64,000 nucleotides of DNA from Dolomedes plantarius (Eukaryota > Arthropoda > Arachnida > Araneae > Dolomedidae), in assembly GCA_907164885.2 (NCBI GenBank), contig OU015498.1, positions 93,074,233 through 93,138,232 of the forward strand, written 5' to 3'. Position 1 is the stretch's first letter, and each line of letters opens with the position of its first letter. Positions 1 to 15,299 of the stretch are shown piece after piece. The notes beneath the pieces are model-generated. The model searched no databases and was not told where the DNA came from. It worked only from the letters and a program-made list of their open reading frames with translations. The translations under genes and the position numbers were made by a program.

Positions 1-74
<74 letters not shown>

Positions 75-75
75 A
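1..75. repeat. (TA)n microsatellite at window edge
   Basis: Nearly pure TA dinucleotides followed by a short (TG)n and a (TAAG)n tract to about 115. The true left end lies outside the window. Confidence 0.95.
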
Positions 76-129
76 ATATGTGTGTGTGTGTAAGTAAGTA
101 AGTAAATAAGTAAGAAAAAAAGAAAGAAA

Positions 130-265
130 GAAGTGCCTAAGTCAATTTTTTCCAAGATAACTTTGTTTGCTTATGTCTCTTTAAAAAAATATTATTTTCA
201 ATGTAAGGAGTACTTAAGTCTGTACAACGGTTTAGAAAACACTTTTAAAGCATCGGACAGAAAAA
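130..265 (+). repeat. Dispersed module next to (TA)n/(TG)n, copy 1
   Basis: The segment from TTTGTTTGCTTATGTCTC to AAAGCATCGGACAG recurs at 4979-5090 in the same orientation, and in part at 37740-37830 inverted. All three copies sit beside (TA)n and (AC)n tracts, so the microsatellites are probably part of the mobile unit. Confidence 0.6.
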
Positions 266-547
266 TTCTGTGGTGACTAATTTACCACGGGACAAATACA
301 GAAAATGACGCAGATCACCGAACAAAACATCTGAGACAATAAAGAGGGTTAAAAACAATACCAACAACTGTATTAACAAAACTTTACAGGATCCACTCAC
401 AAGCGAACGATAACAGATATTTCGTGACGATTTGCCACTCCAATGGAGAAGTCTCAACTCCCGATCTCCTGCACTCAGGGGTCTAATCTGGGTTCGGTGA
501 GCGTGGCTGGTGCGCAGGACATCTCTTCCCGGTGCTACCTGTGTGTG

Positions 548-604
<57 letters not shown>

Positions 605-1080
605 TGATGTTGCAGCCATTGTTACACCGTTAGGTCCTTGTAGCGTAGTGGAAGGCAGTCTAAACTCAGGAAGCACACATTAGTCCAAGTTAATCATGTG
701 TATTTCCTTATCTTCTAGCAACCACTGATCGAAGTAGCGCATATCTTAGCGCTCGCCATTTTACAAAACCCGCAGAGCCAGCTAGCGTGCGTCTGCTATC
801 ACCAATTAAATCCCCTCGATCTGCTTATCTTGCCTATTGTCTCAAAAGCACCCAATATCATTGCGCATGCTCTCGTGACGCTTGCACCGAAGATTGAGTT
901 GGGGAGTGGTCAAATTTGATACTAAATATAGATTCTCGCTGTGGTTCGTCTCAAAACGGGAATCTCCCTTCTCGCGGCGCGTTTCGAAATACGACAAATA
1001 ATGATATTTAACGTTAGAAATTAGTTTTACTTCTAAGCCCCCTTTAAATTGTTTAAATATTATTCTTTTTCTAAAATATT
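266..1080. other. Unclassified repeat-like stretch with internal (TA)n
   Basis: This holds GC-richer DNA interrupted by (TA)n at 548-600. The composition shift and a minus-strand ORF that reads through the TA tract suggest a retroelement LTR or leader, but I see no termini, PBS or domain. No gene is supported. Confidence 0.25.
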
Positions 1081-1081
1081 C

Positions 1082-1096
1082 TTTACTTACTTACTT

Positions 1097-1161
<65 letters not shown>

Positions 1162-1170
1162 TATATATGT
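1082..1170. repeat. (TTAC)n(AC)n(AT)n compound microsatellite
   Basis: Runs of TTAC, then AC, then TA dinucleotides, bounded by unique sequence. Confidence 0.9.
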
Positions 1171-2435
<1,265 letters not shown>

Positions 2436-3239
2436 ACAAATCTACATTTCTTGACGAATCTGGTTGAAACTTCGTATACTTAAGTTTTGAAGCCTTAGGA
2501 TAATTCTAAGATAAGTTTGGAAGCTTTAAAATAATTATAATAATTGTTAATTAATAAAAAAAACAAAAATTTTGAAGGGTGAAAACAATAAATGGAAGCT
2601 GTTACATTTCCGGGAATCACCCCTATGTGTCTCGATGACTTGCGATTGTTTACTTTCTGAAATTTGATATATTACATATTGTGTTTGTACCTCACAGTGC
2701 TTAGTATACTGTAATTTATATTGTTCTTAATTTACAATTCACGATGTACTTTTAAAGGCATAAAAATTAGTATATCTTAACTAAAAAGAATCAGTCTAAA
2801 CTTTAAGCACAGTTTTGTGATTTGTGATTCACTCACAAAAATTAGCCGTAACAGAGAATAGAGGTCCAAAAAATTTAAAAGAAGGTAAAATCAAATTCAA
2901 AATTCTTTTTGCCCATCCTCAGGAGGTCGCAAAAAGCCTAAAATGATTAAAATTGGTCAATAATTAGTAAAGTTATTAATCATACCAAAACTCAAATTCA
3001 CGATTGTACACAAACGATCTTCGTTACCATTTTCATTTTAGAAGTTCATTTGTTCTGTAAAGCCTTTTTTTTTCAAAAGGGAAATGTATCTTTATCAAAA
3101 TAAATACTTCATGCGAGAGCGTTATTTTCGTACTGAATTCTTGAAAATTTTTTTTACTCTAAACAGAAGCAGAGAGTGTCGACAAAGGTTAAAAGTCTGA
3201 AACAGTATTTTGCTGTTCTTGAAAGTTACCTGACTTCAA

Positions 3240-3724
3240 GAATCATTTGAAATTTATATTATATTTATAATACATATCTTCATATTTTTTAATTTATTTG
3301 CTTATATATTATAAATTTATTTATTTATTTATTTATATATTATAAATTTATTTATTTATTTATATGTTATAAATTTATTTATTTATTTATAAATTATTAC
3401 TATCTTTTATTACTTATAGGTTGATGGTGCGAGAAAATGATTTCATCCATTTTTTATAGTGGTTTATTATAAATGTATACATTCAATGTTTTACTTTTCA
3501 GCTTTTTTTGCTTCAATGATGAAAGACAAAATCTAGCTGAATTCCGAGGAGTTTATTATAAATTTATATATTTTTATATTGGGTTTTCTTTTTTTTCATG
3601 TGTATAACATTTCACATGCCTCTTTTTACTATGTAATTTATAGTGTGTTCAGTGTTTAAATTGATTTGGGTTAACAAACATTCTTAAAATCCCGAGCAAC
3701 GCTGGCTCGCGGGGGGGGGGGGGG
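3240..3724 (+). mobile_element. Helitron-like 3' region with GC hairpin, G-run end
   Basis: TTTA-rich repeats (3300-3400) are followed by a segment from about 3480 that matches, in inverted orientation, the sequence starting at 62418. Near 3690 a GC hairpin (CCCGAGC...GCTCG) occupies the place of the Helitron terminal hairpin, but a run of G replaces the CTAG end. The family link to the clean end at 62418 is seen in sequence; the truncation is inferred. Confidence 0.4.
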
Positions 3725-3878
3725 AGAGAACGAAAAGAATTTTTCTTCTGCTTGCGACTGTTTGCAGGACCTTGGATCCGTATCCACAAAATTTAAATAC
3801 CTTTATTCGTTGTTTTTTAGTATTTCCATTCTCTGACAATCATTGCTGAAGGGAGCGGGTCCTGAAACCGACCGGCTA

Positions 3879-4843
<965 letters not shown>

Positions 4844-4934
4844 CAGGGGCGGCTGCAGTCCAGAGATAGGTGTGTGTGTGTGTGTGTGGGGGGGGGGGGT
4901 TCCCTAAGTGTCTACCCAACGTCGATACTTAGGG

Positions 4935-4978
<44 letters not shown>

Positions 4979-4981
<3 letters not shown>

Positions 4982-5160
4982 GACTTTGTTTGCTTATGTC
5001 TCTTTAAAAAAATATTTTTTTCAATGTAAGAAGTACCCAAGTCTGTACAAGGGTTTAGAAAACACTTTTAAAGCATCGGGCAGATTTAGGTACTTCTTAC
5101 ATTGAAAATAATATTTTTTTCAAAGAGACGTAAGCAAACAAGGTCATCTTGGAGAAAACT
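4979..5160. repeat. Imperfect inverted repeat, module copy 2
   Basis: The left arm (GCTTATGTCTCTTTAAAAAA onward) and the right arm ending TTCAAAGAGACGTAAGC are complementary over about 60 bases, with a spacer containing AAAGCATCGGGCAG. It lies between (TA)n at 4935-4978 and the (AC)n(TA)n tract at 5208-5314. Confidence 0.65.
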
Positions 5161-5201
5161 GACTTAGGCACCTCTTGGTACATAGCCATGCACACGAACG
5201 A

Positions 5202-6228
<1,027 letters not shown>

Positions 6229-6615
6229 TATACACAAAGAAATAAACAACAATTAAATGTAAATTAAATCCTGCCATTTTAAATTTAAACTCATTTAGTA
6301 TTAGGTCTACGATTATATGATTTTAGGCTATGAAGAAAAATAAAATTCGTCTGTTTTGTTTTTTTTTTGGGGGGGGTGCTCCTACTCCCCCCCCCCCTTG
6401 AAGCCGCCGCTGTTAGATTATGACTCTTTATTTCGTAGTGTTCCATTCGGAGCTGTTTTCAGTCTCAAAATGCTTGTCTAGAGATTTCTTTGACAAATTT
6501 GTTTGTTTCGATAAACTCCATTTTACATGAAATCAACAACTTTATTTGTTGAAGAGCGCATTTTCCTTTACTTTTCTCTTCATAAAAGTCAGGAACTTGA
6601 GAGGTGTGAAGTTAA

Positions 6616-7559
6616 GGATGCTGTGTACTAACCCTATTGTATTCGCCCACCTCAACGTTAACCTATGGAGAAAATTTCTCTACTGTTTACAAGTACATAT
6701 ATGCTGATAATCAATAAAAATGGTATTTCCAGATAGCCTGAAATTTATGAATAAAACGAGGCAAACGAACTAATTATGAATAAAACGAGTGACAGAGACT
6801 GTTCCTTATAACGTAAAATATCCTTTAAGCAAAATTTCAAGTGAACAAGAGTTTTACACTGACAATAGCATTTGTTAACGGATACATTCATGAAACGGTT
6901 ACATACATTAACGGATACATACATTAGTGAAACATCTCTAGCCGGACACCCCTCTAAACGGCTATATTTTGTTCATAACAGATTAAAGACATCATAGACG
7001 CAATATTATGGAAGAAACCTCTTTTTGACAGTCTCCCCTCAAAACGGCCACATTTTTTCGGAACCGTAACTGGCCGTCATAGAGAAGTTTCACTGTATAC
7101 CCCGATCAGATCTATTCTCATAATTTCTGTTAACTCTCCGATAAAATACTAACCCTATTGGATTTGCTCACTTCAATGTTTACCTATGGAGGAAATGTGT
7201 CTACTATTTACAGCTACATAAATGCTGATAATCCAATAAAAATGGTATTTTCAGGTACCCTCAGCTTTTCTGCACCTTGCAACACGATTCATTTTATAAA
7301 TTTCGTCCACCATAGGAATTAATGAGGGTTTAAAACACACTATACCAGATTTTATTCCTCAGTAATTTAAATTTAAAAACATTATTTCCATTTAAAAAAA
7401 AGAACGAAAAATACCCCAAGGTGTAAAATTTCTTTCTCAATTATGAAGAACAATTTTTTTGAAAAAATTTTTAAATCCAAGTCGGAAATCCTTGGACACA
7501 TTTTCTCCATAGGTTGACATTGAGGTGAGCGAATCCAATAGGGTTAATACACGGTAGCC
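6616..7559. mobile_element. TTAA-flanked MITE family C, copy 1 (composite)
   Basis: The left end GGATGCTGTGTACTAACCC is preceded by TTAA and the right end ...GGGTTAATACACGGTAGCC is followed by TTAA. The inverted termini are about 60 bp (to ACCTATGGAGAAAAT). A second left-type end at about 7143-7260 and a nested mini-Tigger (about 6924-7095) show that it is two overlapping or nested copies. TTAA flanks suggest a piggyBac-like target choice, although the GG...CC ends are unusual for piggyBac. Confidence 0.6.
6924..7095. mobile_element. Small Tigger-like MITE nested in family C
   Basis: Left AGTGAAACATCTCTAGCCGG and right CCGTCATAGAGAAGTTTCACTG are inverted versions of one terminus, followed by TA. 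Related copies are at 10922-11110 and, reduced, at 19311-19394. Confidence 0.6.
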
Positions 7560-7563
7560 TTAA

Positions 7564-8924
7564 TCACTGGTCATAGTTGTAGTGTTAAGGCTAAATATGG
7601 AAGCTAATGATGGCAATGACCGTTAATTCTCATCGCTGTGAACTTGTCTGCCAAACACATATCCAGCTCAAATGTCAGATGGGGGAAATACCAAGGTTGC
7701 AACGAATGAGTCTCAATTTAACTAAAACTTCCGCGTTGCCAAAGACCGAAAGTAACAGTCACATTTTAGAAAGAAATTTCTAGGTTCCGTTCTGAAAATT
7801 AAGCATCTATGTGTCTAGAAAATTAACTTCTCAGTACCATACTATTTAACTCTACTTAACTTATCAAGTTTATTCGCGATATCTATAACAGTTCAAAGGA
7901 TCTTGAAAAAAAAATCAGAGCCCGTAATAATAACTATAATAATAATAATAATAATAATAATAATGTTAATAATTATTAAAGGAAACCTGGTCCGAACGTT
8001 CTTTACATATATTTGGTCATTAAAGCTTTATTTATTTATTTTTTTAGGACACAGATGGCGAACCTGGGCCAGGGTTGGCCCGGAAAAGAATTTCGCTGGC
8101 GGCACTCGGGAAGCCGATTTTTTTAAGAAAGTTGAATTCGAACGACCTTAGTGGGATACTGTAGGGATTGGGGGGGGGGGGGGGGAGTCGGTAGTAAGTA
8201 CTACTTGACACAGCCCTAAGTCCTAAATTATTAGGACGAACAGATGGACTCTCGACTGTGTATTCAGGATTATTGCGTAGCGTCTGGTAGTCTGGCTAAA
8301 TCACGCCGCATACTAGACAGATCAGGACGGTTTATAGTATTTAGTGACTTAATGCGATACTTATCGGACTTAAGTAACAAAAATTCCAAAAAGGAAATAA
8401 TGAGTACTTGCTTCTAAAAAAACTATCTTCGGTTGCATGAAAAGTCTTTATAAGCATGTGAATCTTATCTTCGGAAAATAGCTTTCATAAAACAGAATTT
8501 CAGAAATAAGTGGACTGCTGTATTCAGTTCGGCATGTGTTTTTCTCCAAGTAACTCAATACTATCCTGATATAAAATTATTTAACATCCGATATTTATCA
8601 ACAAAAAAACTCATTAATAAACAGTGGAGAATAGTTTTCTATTGCTTATTTTATACGACCTCTGCCAATATTATAGCTGTGAAAAATATCGTTCTGTTAA
8701 TAGACAGAACAAATTTGTCAAAATTAATTTTAAAAAAAAAGCTTTTTTGAAAGTTTGTGTTTCCTATTGAAAAACAGCCAGCATCTGAAGGCATATTGTT
8801 TTTAATACATGAAAAGTGCTTTTTTTCGTCCGATACAATTACAAAATTACTCGTATTTTGCTTTAGTTTATCTTACATCAGCACTCCTTACTCAGTATAC
8901 TTTACAATATTATATCTTTTACTA
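7564..8924. other. Intergenic DNA with (TAA)n and hAT-like scrap
   Basis: Holds an (ATA)n tract at about 7930-7965, a GC-rich scrap at 8050-8110 (GGCGAACCTGGGCC) reminiscent of a hAT end, and a G-run at 8170-8186. No gene is supported. Confidence 0.4.
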
Positions 8925-9569
8925 CAGAAATTCCTCGACTTATGACCGAGACACTGGTCGTAAGTCGATTTTCAAACATTTTTTTTCTTTATATGCACAT
9001 ACATATATTTTTTACTTTCATACGTAATTTAAAATACACTGTATTTAGAAGGCATAAATAATTCTTCGCCATCACTACTTGTTATGTTAACACACTCCAT
9101 TGGTTCAGAATTTGCGACAGAAGATACGTTAAAAGTTTTTTTTAAACAAAGTTATCCGAGGTAGTTTGAACAGTTTACGTCTTCTTTTCCTTGTATATTG
9201 TCTGTTAGCAAGCCAGATTTTCCTGAATACGACGATCTACACTTGTGAATCTTTCTTCGTTTGGATCCGTTGCTTCTAATTGTTGTAGTCCTTTATCAAT
9301 ATAATGAAAACCTGAAGCCAATGAAGGTTTATTTGATTTATCGATCGAAACTATTGTATCATACATTTTTATGATTGCGTCATGAATTTTTGCATTATTG
9401 CAGAATATTGCATCATATTTTTTATAATTATGTAATATGTATTCATAATTATGTAATACACATAGCTATGTACTGTACATTAGAGATACAATATTTTTGA
9501 GAGATTTTTTTTTTTAATTTAAAAATTTCGGTCGTACGTTCGAGCGGTCGTTAAGTCGAGAAATACCTG
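8925..9569. mobile_element. Tigger/pogo-like MITE (645 bp)
   Basis: The left end CAGAAATTCCTCGACTTA and the right end TTAAGTCGAGAAATACCTG are inverted repeats. The element is flanked by TA on both sides (8923-8924 and 9570-9571). There is no transposase ORF. Confidence 0.75.
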
Positions 9570-9573
9570 TATA

Positions 9574-10090
9574 CAGGCCCTGATTTTCCATTAGGCCCGG
9601 GCCTAGGGGCCCCCGAATGTTGGGGGCTCCCCAAAAATTTTAATTTTAAAATGAAAAAAAGAAAAAAAATTCCAATTCAATTTTTTTTTTAATTTTACCT
9701 TTCTTAATAGCAATTTTCTTTTTATATCCTTTATATATCCTTTCAAATTTGATTGATTGATTGGTTCATAATATGTATAGTTATATGTATAGTTCATCAT
9801 ATGTATGTTATAGTGTGTATAAGGGATTAATATATTTTTCTGGTTGCATTGTATTGGTGTTTTAATGATGAAGTTAATATGTTGTATTGCTTTTTGTTAT
9901 TTGATAATGTTCTAGGCTTCTACGCTTCAATTAGCCAATTCTTGGTAAAATGGTACTTCACCATGATCCATTTTTTTTTTTTGTGTGTGTGTGTCAATTT
10001 TGGAAATTTTACGCCCACATCAGTGTTAGGGGGCCCCCCATCCCGAGTTGGGCCTATAGTCAAGAATTTTCTAAAGCGGGCCCTGCCTGA
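9574..10090. other. Segment with GC-rich inverted ends, possible MITE
   Basis: It begins CAGGCCCTGATTTTCC and ends GCGGGCCCTGCCTG, with AT-rich DNA between. GGCCC/GGGCC motifs recur inside both ends. No matching target duplication was found, so the call is weak. Confidence 0.3.
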
Positions 10091-10199
10091 ATGAAAAATC
10101 GGCAATAGAAAGCATATATATGAAAGTTACAAGAAAATTCAAAGTTAGACAATGTACTGAACGAATTATTACAGAACTACATTGGTTTGAAAAAATCTG

Positions 10200-10424
10200 T
10201 TAATTTTTTTGTCGAAGAGAAGAATACCTCTTCCTTGAAGCCAAATTACCCCAGCGCGTCAGAAAAATGGTGTCCGCTGGGGTCACGGCGGAGTGTTGCT
10301 CTACGTAACGTAACGCTACATCAAATGCAGCCTTCCCTTCTGAGTGGAATACCCTCTGCTCGCTGTCACCGTCTGCTTCACCTTCACTCTCGTCTGAGAC
10401 GTTGACAGGTTCTGTCAAATCCAT
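10200..10424 (-). pseudogene. C-terminal relic of a Tigger/jerky-type transposase
   Basis: The 74-codon minus-strand ORF has an acidic SDESEGEADGD stretch, then ALRYVEQHSAVTPADTIFL and a basic end (RWGNLASRKR). This acid-helix-basic layout is the usual C-terminus of pogo/Tigger transposases. The DDE core is missing. A Tigger-like terminus (GGATTATCGGAACTCTACTG, then TA) lies at about 10705-10724, so the copy is probably internally deleted. The family assignment rests on pattern recognition only. Confidence 0.55.
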
Positions 10425-10921
10425 TTCAACAATCTGCTGATAGTCTAAAATCTTATACTCTACTGAACGAACAACTTACACTCTTCTGTACTGTACTAGG
10501 CAGCGCTCAGCTGTCTTATCACCCATTTCGTCCCGAGATTTGGTAATGTTTTAGACAGACCTTATAAAATAAACTGTGTAATCACACGTAATATGTAATA
10601 TTTATGTACTCACATGTTATTATGTAATTTAAGTATATTTTAAGAATGATTTCGCTTAATACGAAAAATTCGTTAATCCGAAAAGGGTCTGATCCCAATC
10701 ATTTCGGATTATCGGAACTCTACTGTATTAAACTGGTTGTGTAATCACCGCAAAAACATGCGGTTTTCTGCATTTGATTCTAAACGCTCTGTAACAAGTT
10801 TTAAATAATTTTATCATTTGTTTTTAGAGAATTACGCGCTTTGGAACCCCTTATAAACGACACAACCGACGATAATCTTATGAATGAAAAATGTTAATAT
10901 GAATTTGAACTTAATTATATA

Positions 10922-11110
10922 CACTGGAACTTCTCTGGCCGGACACACTTATTAGACGACCACCCCTCTAAACGGACATATTTTGGTCAGAACCGATTCA
11001 AGACTCCTTAGAGCTAATGTTATGGAAGAAACCTCTTTTCGACGGCCACCCCCTCAAAACGGTCACTTTTTTTCGGAACCGGGACTGGTCGCCATAGAGA
11101 AGTTTGACTG
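10922..11110. mobile_element. Small Tigger-like MITE (about 190 bp)
   Basis: The left end CACTGGAACTTCTCTGGCCGG and the right end GGTCGCCATAGAGAAGTTTGACTG are inverted copies flanked by TA. It belongs to the same family as 6924-7095. Confidence 0.65.
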
Positions 11111-11876
11111 TATTTGAAGAAATTTGCAAACCCGAAGAAGAAAAAAAAACATTATAGCAATCAGTTCAACACTTTTACTTATAGCTAGGATCGGCGTGCC
11201 AGGGCATGTTTTGGGGGGGAGGTTTTTCCTTCAAAATCATCTTTTTATTTTTATTTTCACGATAGATTCATCTCACCTGAATTGCCGTTCGTGCAGGCCT
11301 GAGATACGATCTCAGTAACCAAATTTATTGGTTGTTATACAAATTATTATTATTATTAGTAACAATTATTTTTTGTTACTTATGTTATTAATATAATTAA
11401 TAAATAATAAAACGAATGTAACTATTTATATTATTTTATTAATTATTATCTCTTATTACTAATTATTTTTAATGCCGTTCATGCAAGACAGCGATATGAA
11501 GATGGTAACCATAGTATTTCTATCAGTAGAAGTACAAATTACTATAGTTCTTAATTATTAATTATTATTATACATGCATTACCCGATTGCATTGAACTGC
11601 AAGAGATAGATTGGTTCTTGCAGACCATTGGTACTAAACTAGTGATCCGCGGGCCATAGATGGTCCGGGAGAACCCAAGAAGTGGTCCGGGATGTAAGCA
11701 GTTAAAATTTTTTTTAGAAACTGGTTTCATCGTTTCAAAAGGACCGAAAATTTAAGAATTTCATAAAATTACAAACAAAAATGTTTTGTTCAAATTTCAA
11801 AACTTCCCGTATTTCTTCCGTTTCCTGGCGTTTCGGGTATGAAAAATCCCTGTTCTTCCTAAAAATCCCTAATATA
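11111..11876. other. AT-rich intergenic DNA with (ATT)n and hAT-like scrap
   Basis: TAT/ATT-rich stretches at 11340-11470 and a GC-rich fragment at 11640-11700 (GATCCGCGGGCC) resembling a hAT end also seen near 16980. No gene is supported. Confidence 0.35.
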
Positions 11877-13426
11877 CACTGGTGTAAGAAATTAAGAGAA
11901 TTTGCAGACTTGGTTAATTATCTCTAGAACTACGGTACCGATTTTAATGAAATTTTATACGTACATACATTGATATAATACAAAACAAATAACCATTCAA
12001 TAATTGTAATACACACGCATGATCGTGCGTAACACTCGTTGGAGTCGGAAGGTATGAAACAGCGGTTGCAGAATAAACAAAAAAATGGGTTAATAGGGGG
12101 TATGGTCCCTTCTTACAGATATACAGCTCTTGCAGCGTGATTTCATACTTGAAATAAGGCAGTTTATCATTTCCTGTGGCAATTGGTCCCACTCGTTCAC
12201 CAACGCTGTTTTCATTCCCTGGATGGTTCTCGGAGGGGAGGGGGGGGTGCGAGTTGCAATTGCCCTCCCCAGAGCGTCTCAGACATGCTCTATAGGGTTA
12301 AGGTCTGGAGATCTGGCTGGCCAATCCATCCGGTGAATATCCTCTCTCTAGAAATTCGTCGACCAGAAGAGCTCTATGTGGCCTGGCGTTATCGTCCATT
12401 AAAATGAACTCAGGGCCAACTGCACCCCTGAAAAGGCGAACATAGGGCTCCAAGACCTCATCCCTATACCTCATACCAGTCACAGTGCCTCTTTCAAAGA
12501 CATGGCGAGGTGTGCGGCCATCTAACATGATGCCTGCCCAGACCATTAAACCCCCTCCGCCATAATGGTCGATTTCGCGGACATTGGAGGGTAGGTAGCG
12601 GGTCTCTGGTTCTCTCCATATGAACGTACGGCGAGAATCGGTGTTTAGGCTGAACCGGGACTCATCAGTGAAGAGAACGGTAGCCCATTGATCCATACTC
12701 CAATCTCTATGCTCTCTGCACCATGATAAGCGGATTCTCCTGTTCGTAGAAGTGAGCGGGACGCAAACAGCAGGTCTTCTTGCAAACAATCCTCTTTTGG
12801 AAACAGTCTGGGCAGGAAACAAGTCTTTTGGAAACAGTCACCCTTGATACACGGGTTCCTGTGGCTGCATACAAGTCACGAGAGAGCTGAAAAGCTGTAG
12901 CACTCCTGTTACGCCTCGCTATAATCGACAAATGGCAATCTTCTCTGGCCGTCGTGGCTCTTGGACGACCTTGTCCAGGCTTTCTCTCGATGGATCCGGT
13001 ATCCTGGAACTGTTTCCATAAGTTACACACGACGCTGGACGTTAAATTTAACTCTCTACAAATTTGGACTTGAGATTGGCCTGCTTCTTGCCCCCCCCCC
13101 CACACACACACACAATTCGCCACCTCATTCCATCATCTAAACGTTGGTGGTTACTCATTTTTACTGTTACAATTTGAAATTAACCGATTGCTGCAAAATA
13201 ACACCAAGAATTCGCCGAGGTGTGCTAGCGAACGAAATGCGTCTTAACTTACGCGCGCTTATAAAGCCTGTTTCTCTACTGGCTCCGTCTACACACACGT
13301 GTACGCTTACGTATTTGACGTACAAGATTTGCATTTTTGTCTAGAAGCAGTGGTTTTATATTTAGTTCAGTTCTTTTCATGAAATTCGATAAAATATGCA
13401 AATTCTCTTAATTTATTTCACCAGTG
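11877..13426 (-). mobile_element. Tc1-type transposon, 1550 bp, TA target duplication
   Basis: The 30-bp termini at 11877-11906 and 13397-13426 match at 28 of 30 bases when one is inverted (CACTGGTG...GAGAATTTGCA). TA lies directly outside both ends. The length is normal for Tc1 elements. The transposase lies on the minus strand and is broken. Confidence 0.9.
12240..13123 (-). pseudogene. Tc1-like DD34E transposase, frameshifted
   Basis: The first part (13123-about 12800) holds the helix-turn-helix region with the GRPR linker (GQGRPRATT). The second (12822-12298) holds the catalytic domain with FTDESRF and MDDNARPHRA. A tandem 31-bp duplication at 12794-12838 (repeating CTTTTGGAAACAGT) shifts the frame between them. 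A second 1-base shift near 12340 moves the third catalytic segment into another frame, followed by a stop near 12290. In that frame the spacing from the second Asp to the Glu is 34 residues, so the family is DD34E. The element cannot make transposase as it stands. Confidence 0.85.
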
Positions 13427-13904
13427 TATTTTCTGTGACAGCCGTAGAGAGCAATTTGATTGACATTCTCCTGAAATATCTATGTTTGAAGGCGTTGGCC
13501 TAGGTAACACAGTTAGTCAATTGTTCCTATGGTCCAGAGCGATTTGACAGCTAGTAAAGCAAAAGCAACCACAAGAATCTCATTCATTTTAAAGTTTCCA
13601 CAGGCTTCTTACATTTACTATTAAGTTTGCGTCCTGTTTGTTATTTTTAAGTTGATTAGAAACGTTCTATTAAAGTTGTTTATCACAAACAGTTTGTTTA
13701 TTCAGAAAATTAAACCCAATTTTTGCCTCTAAATGGGTTGGTTGAAAAATGGTCCACTGCAATTCTTATTTATTTTTTGTTTTTGTTTTGGACAAGCTTT
13801 CAATGATCAACTAAAAGTTAAGAACCTGTGGTGTAGACCTTACTTTATTCTTCGCGTGGAAATACATGTTACATGTTTATAAAAAGAAAAAAAAAATCTC
13901 ATTT
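13427..13904. other. Intergenic DNA, no gene seen
   Basis: Unique-looking sequence between the Tc1 element and the satellite. No ORF, TIR or repeat could be supported. Confidence 0.35.
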
Positions 13905-15050
13905 CACCAACAAACGTTTTAAGGATTTTGTTTTTATAAGTAGCATGCTCATAACTGAGCAAGTAATTAGTCCATTTCATGTTTCCCCAGATTTTACAGG
14001 ATCTCTTGCCTAAATTTCATGTTGCGTCTACTGAGAATTTCGGTAAAAGAGGGCGCTGCGCGCGCTTCTGAAGTTTGAAGTCTGTGGAGAACTAGCCAGT
14101 TCTGTACTGAGAGATCAGACGATGATTTAGCAAGTTACTGTTAATATGTCTTAGAGGTTTGTCCATGTTTGTTGAAATAAATATTGTGGCTGTGTATCGA
14201 AAGTTTCTTAACGAACCCACAACACATAACCTTTTGAAGAGACGCCCGCTTTGGAGCGTCACATTCCATGGTAAAGCAATTTAGTTACAGCCAACGAATG
14301 GCCTTATTGAAGTTGGTAATTGTAACATCAATAGTAGAAATGAAAGAAGAGCTGTAAAAATAGTGATTAACATATGAAGATTTCAGTTTTCGACTCGTGT
14401 AAATCTCTAGGTTTCGTTTAAAACAAAAATGATCTGGAAGCAATACCTACCAATTTATCAACAAATACTTTGTGGATTTTCTATTTATCCATGGCGCACT
14501 CATAATTGAGCAAGTTATCAATTCATTTATTGTGAGTTTTCCGAAGTTTATCGCCTATGTTTTATTGTAAAGTAATATAGTTAGAGTCAACGAATGACCT
14601 CATTTAAATTGGTAAATCTAGCATCAATAATAATATTGAAAGAAGAGCTGTAAAGTAGTGATTAACATACCATATAGCTTTCAGTTTTTGACCCGTGTAA
14701 ATCTGTAGGTTACGGTTAAAAACAGAAATTAACTGGAAGCAATACACACCCATTAATTAACAAATACTTTATGGATTTTGTATTTATCAATAACACACTC
14801 ACAGTTGAGCAAGTTATCAGTTATTTTAATGCGTGTTTCGCCAAATTTTTCGCCAAAATTTAGTGTAAAGCAGTTTAGTTAGTCAACGAATGGCTTTGCT
14901 TCAGTTGGTAATTGTAACATCTAAAGTAATGCTGAATTAAGAGTGGTAAAATAGCTTTGAATTCCCAACCCGTAAGAAATCTCTGGGTTACGGTTAAAAA
15001 CAAAAATAAGCTGGAAAGCAATACATACCAAGCTCTTTACAAATGTTTCG
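13905..15050. repeat. Satellite-like tandem repeat, about 300-bp unit
   Basis: The anchor GTAAAGCA/GTAAAGTA...TAGTTA...CAACGAATG recurs at about 14271, 14569 and 14867. Shared segments follow (GAAAGAAGAGCTGTAAA, GAGCAAGTTATCA). About three and a half diverged units are present. The first is interrupted by an LTR-like insertion. Confidence 0.75.
14020..14259 (+). mobile_element. Probable solo LTR inside the satellite
   Basis: Compared with its neighbours, the first satellite unit is interrupted by about 240 bases starting TGTTGCGTC and ending GAGCGTCACA. It contains an AATAAA (GTTGAAATAAATATTG). TG...CA ends and a poly(A) signal fit an LTR. The flanking bases (ttca, ttcc) match only partly as a target duplication. 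Confidence 0.4.
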
Positions 15051-15299
15051 AGGCAAATAATAGCAGAAGTCCCGCAATCTCATGCTTCTCTCTTTTTCCT
15101 GGGGAAATTTTACGCTCTTCACCACAATTGTTGAGGAAAATTGGGCGAAAATTAGTGGAATAGGGTTTTTACGTTCTCGACGAGGATGTATTATTACGAG
15201 GAATTAGAGTTACGATTTGAATAAACGAGATGGAAAGTTCTTTTGGGAAAAAATCAGAGACTTATCTTCACCAATACCACTTCTGTCTGTATAAGCATA

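Noticed and set aside
12130..12407. Plus-strand ORFs opposite the Tc1 transposase
   Set aside because: They are antisense shadows of the transposase pseudogene.
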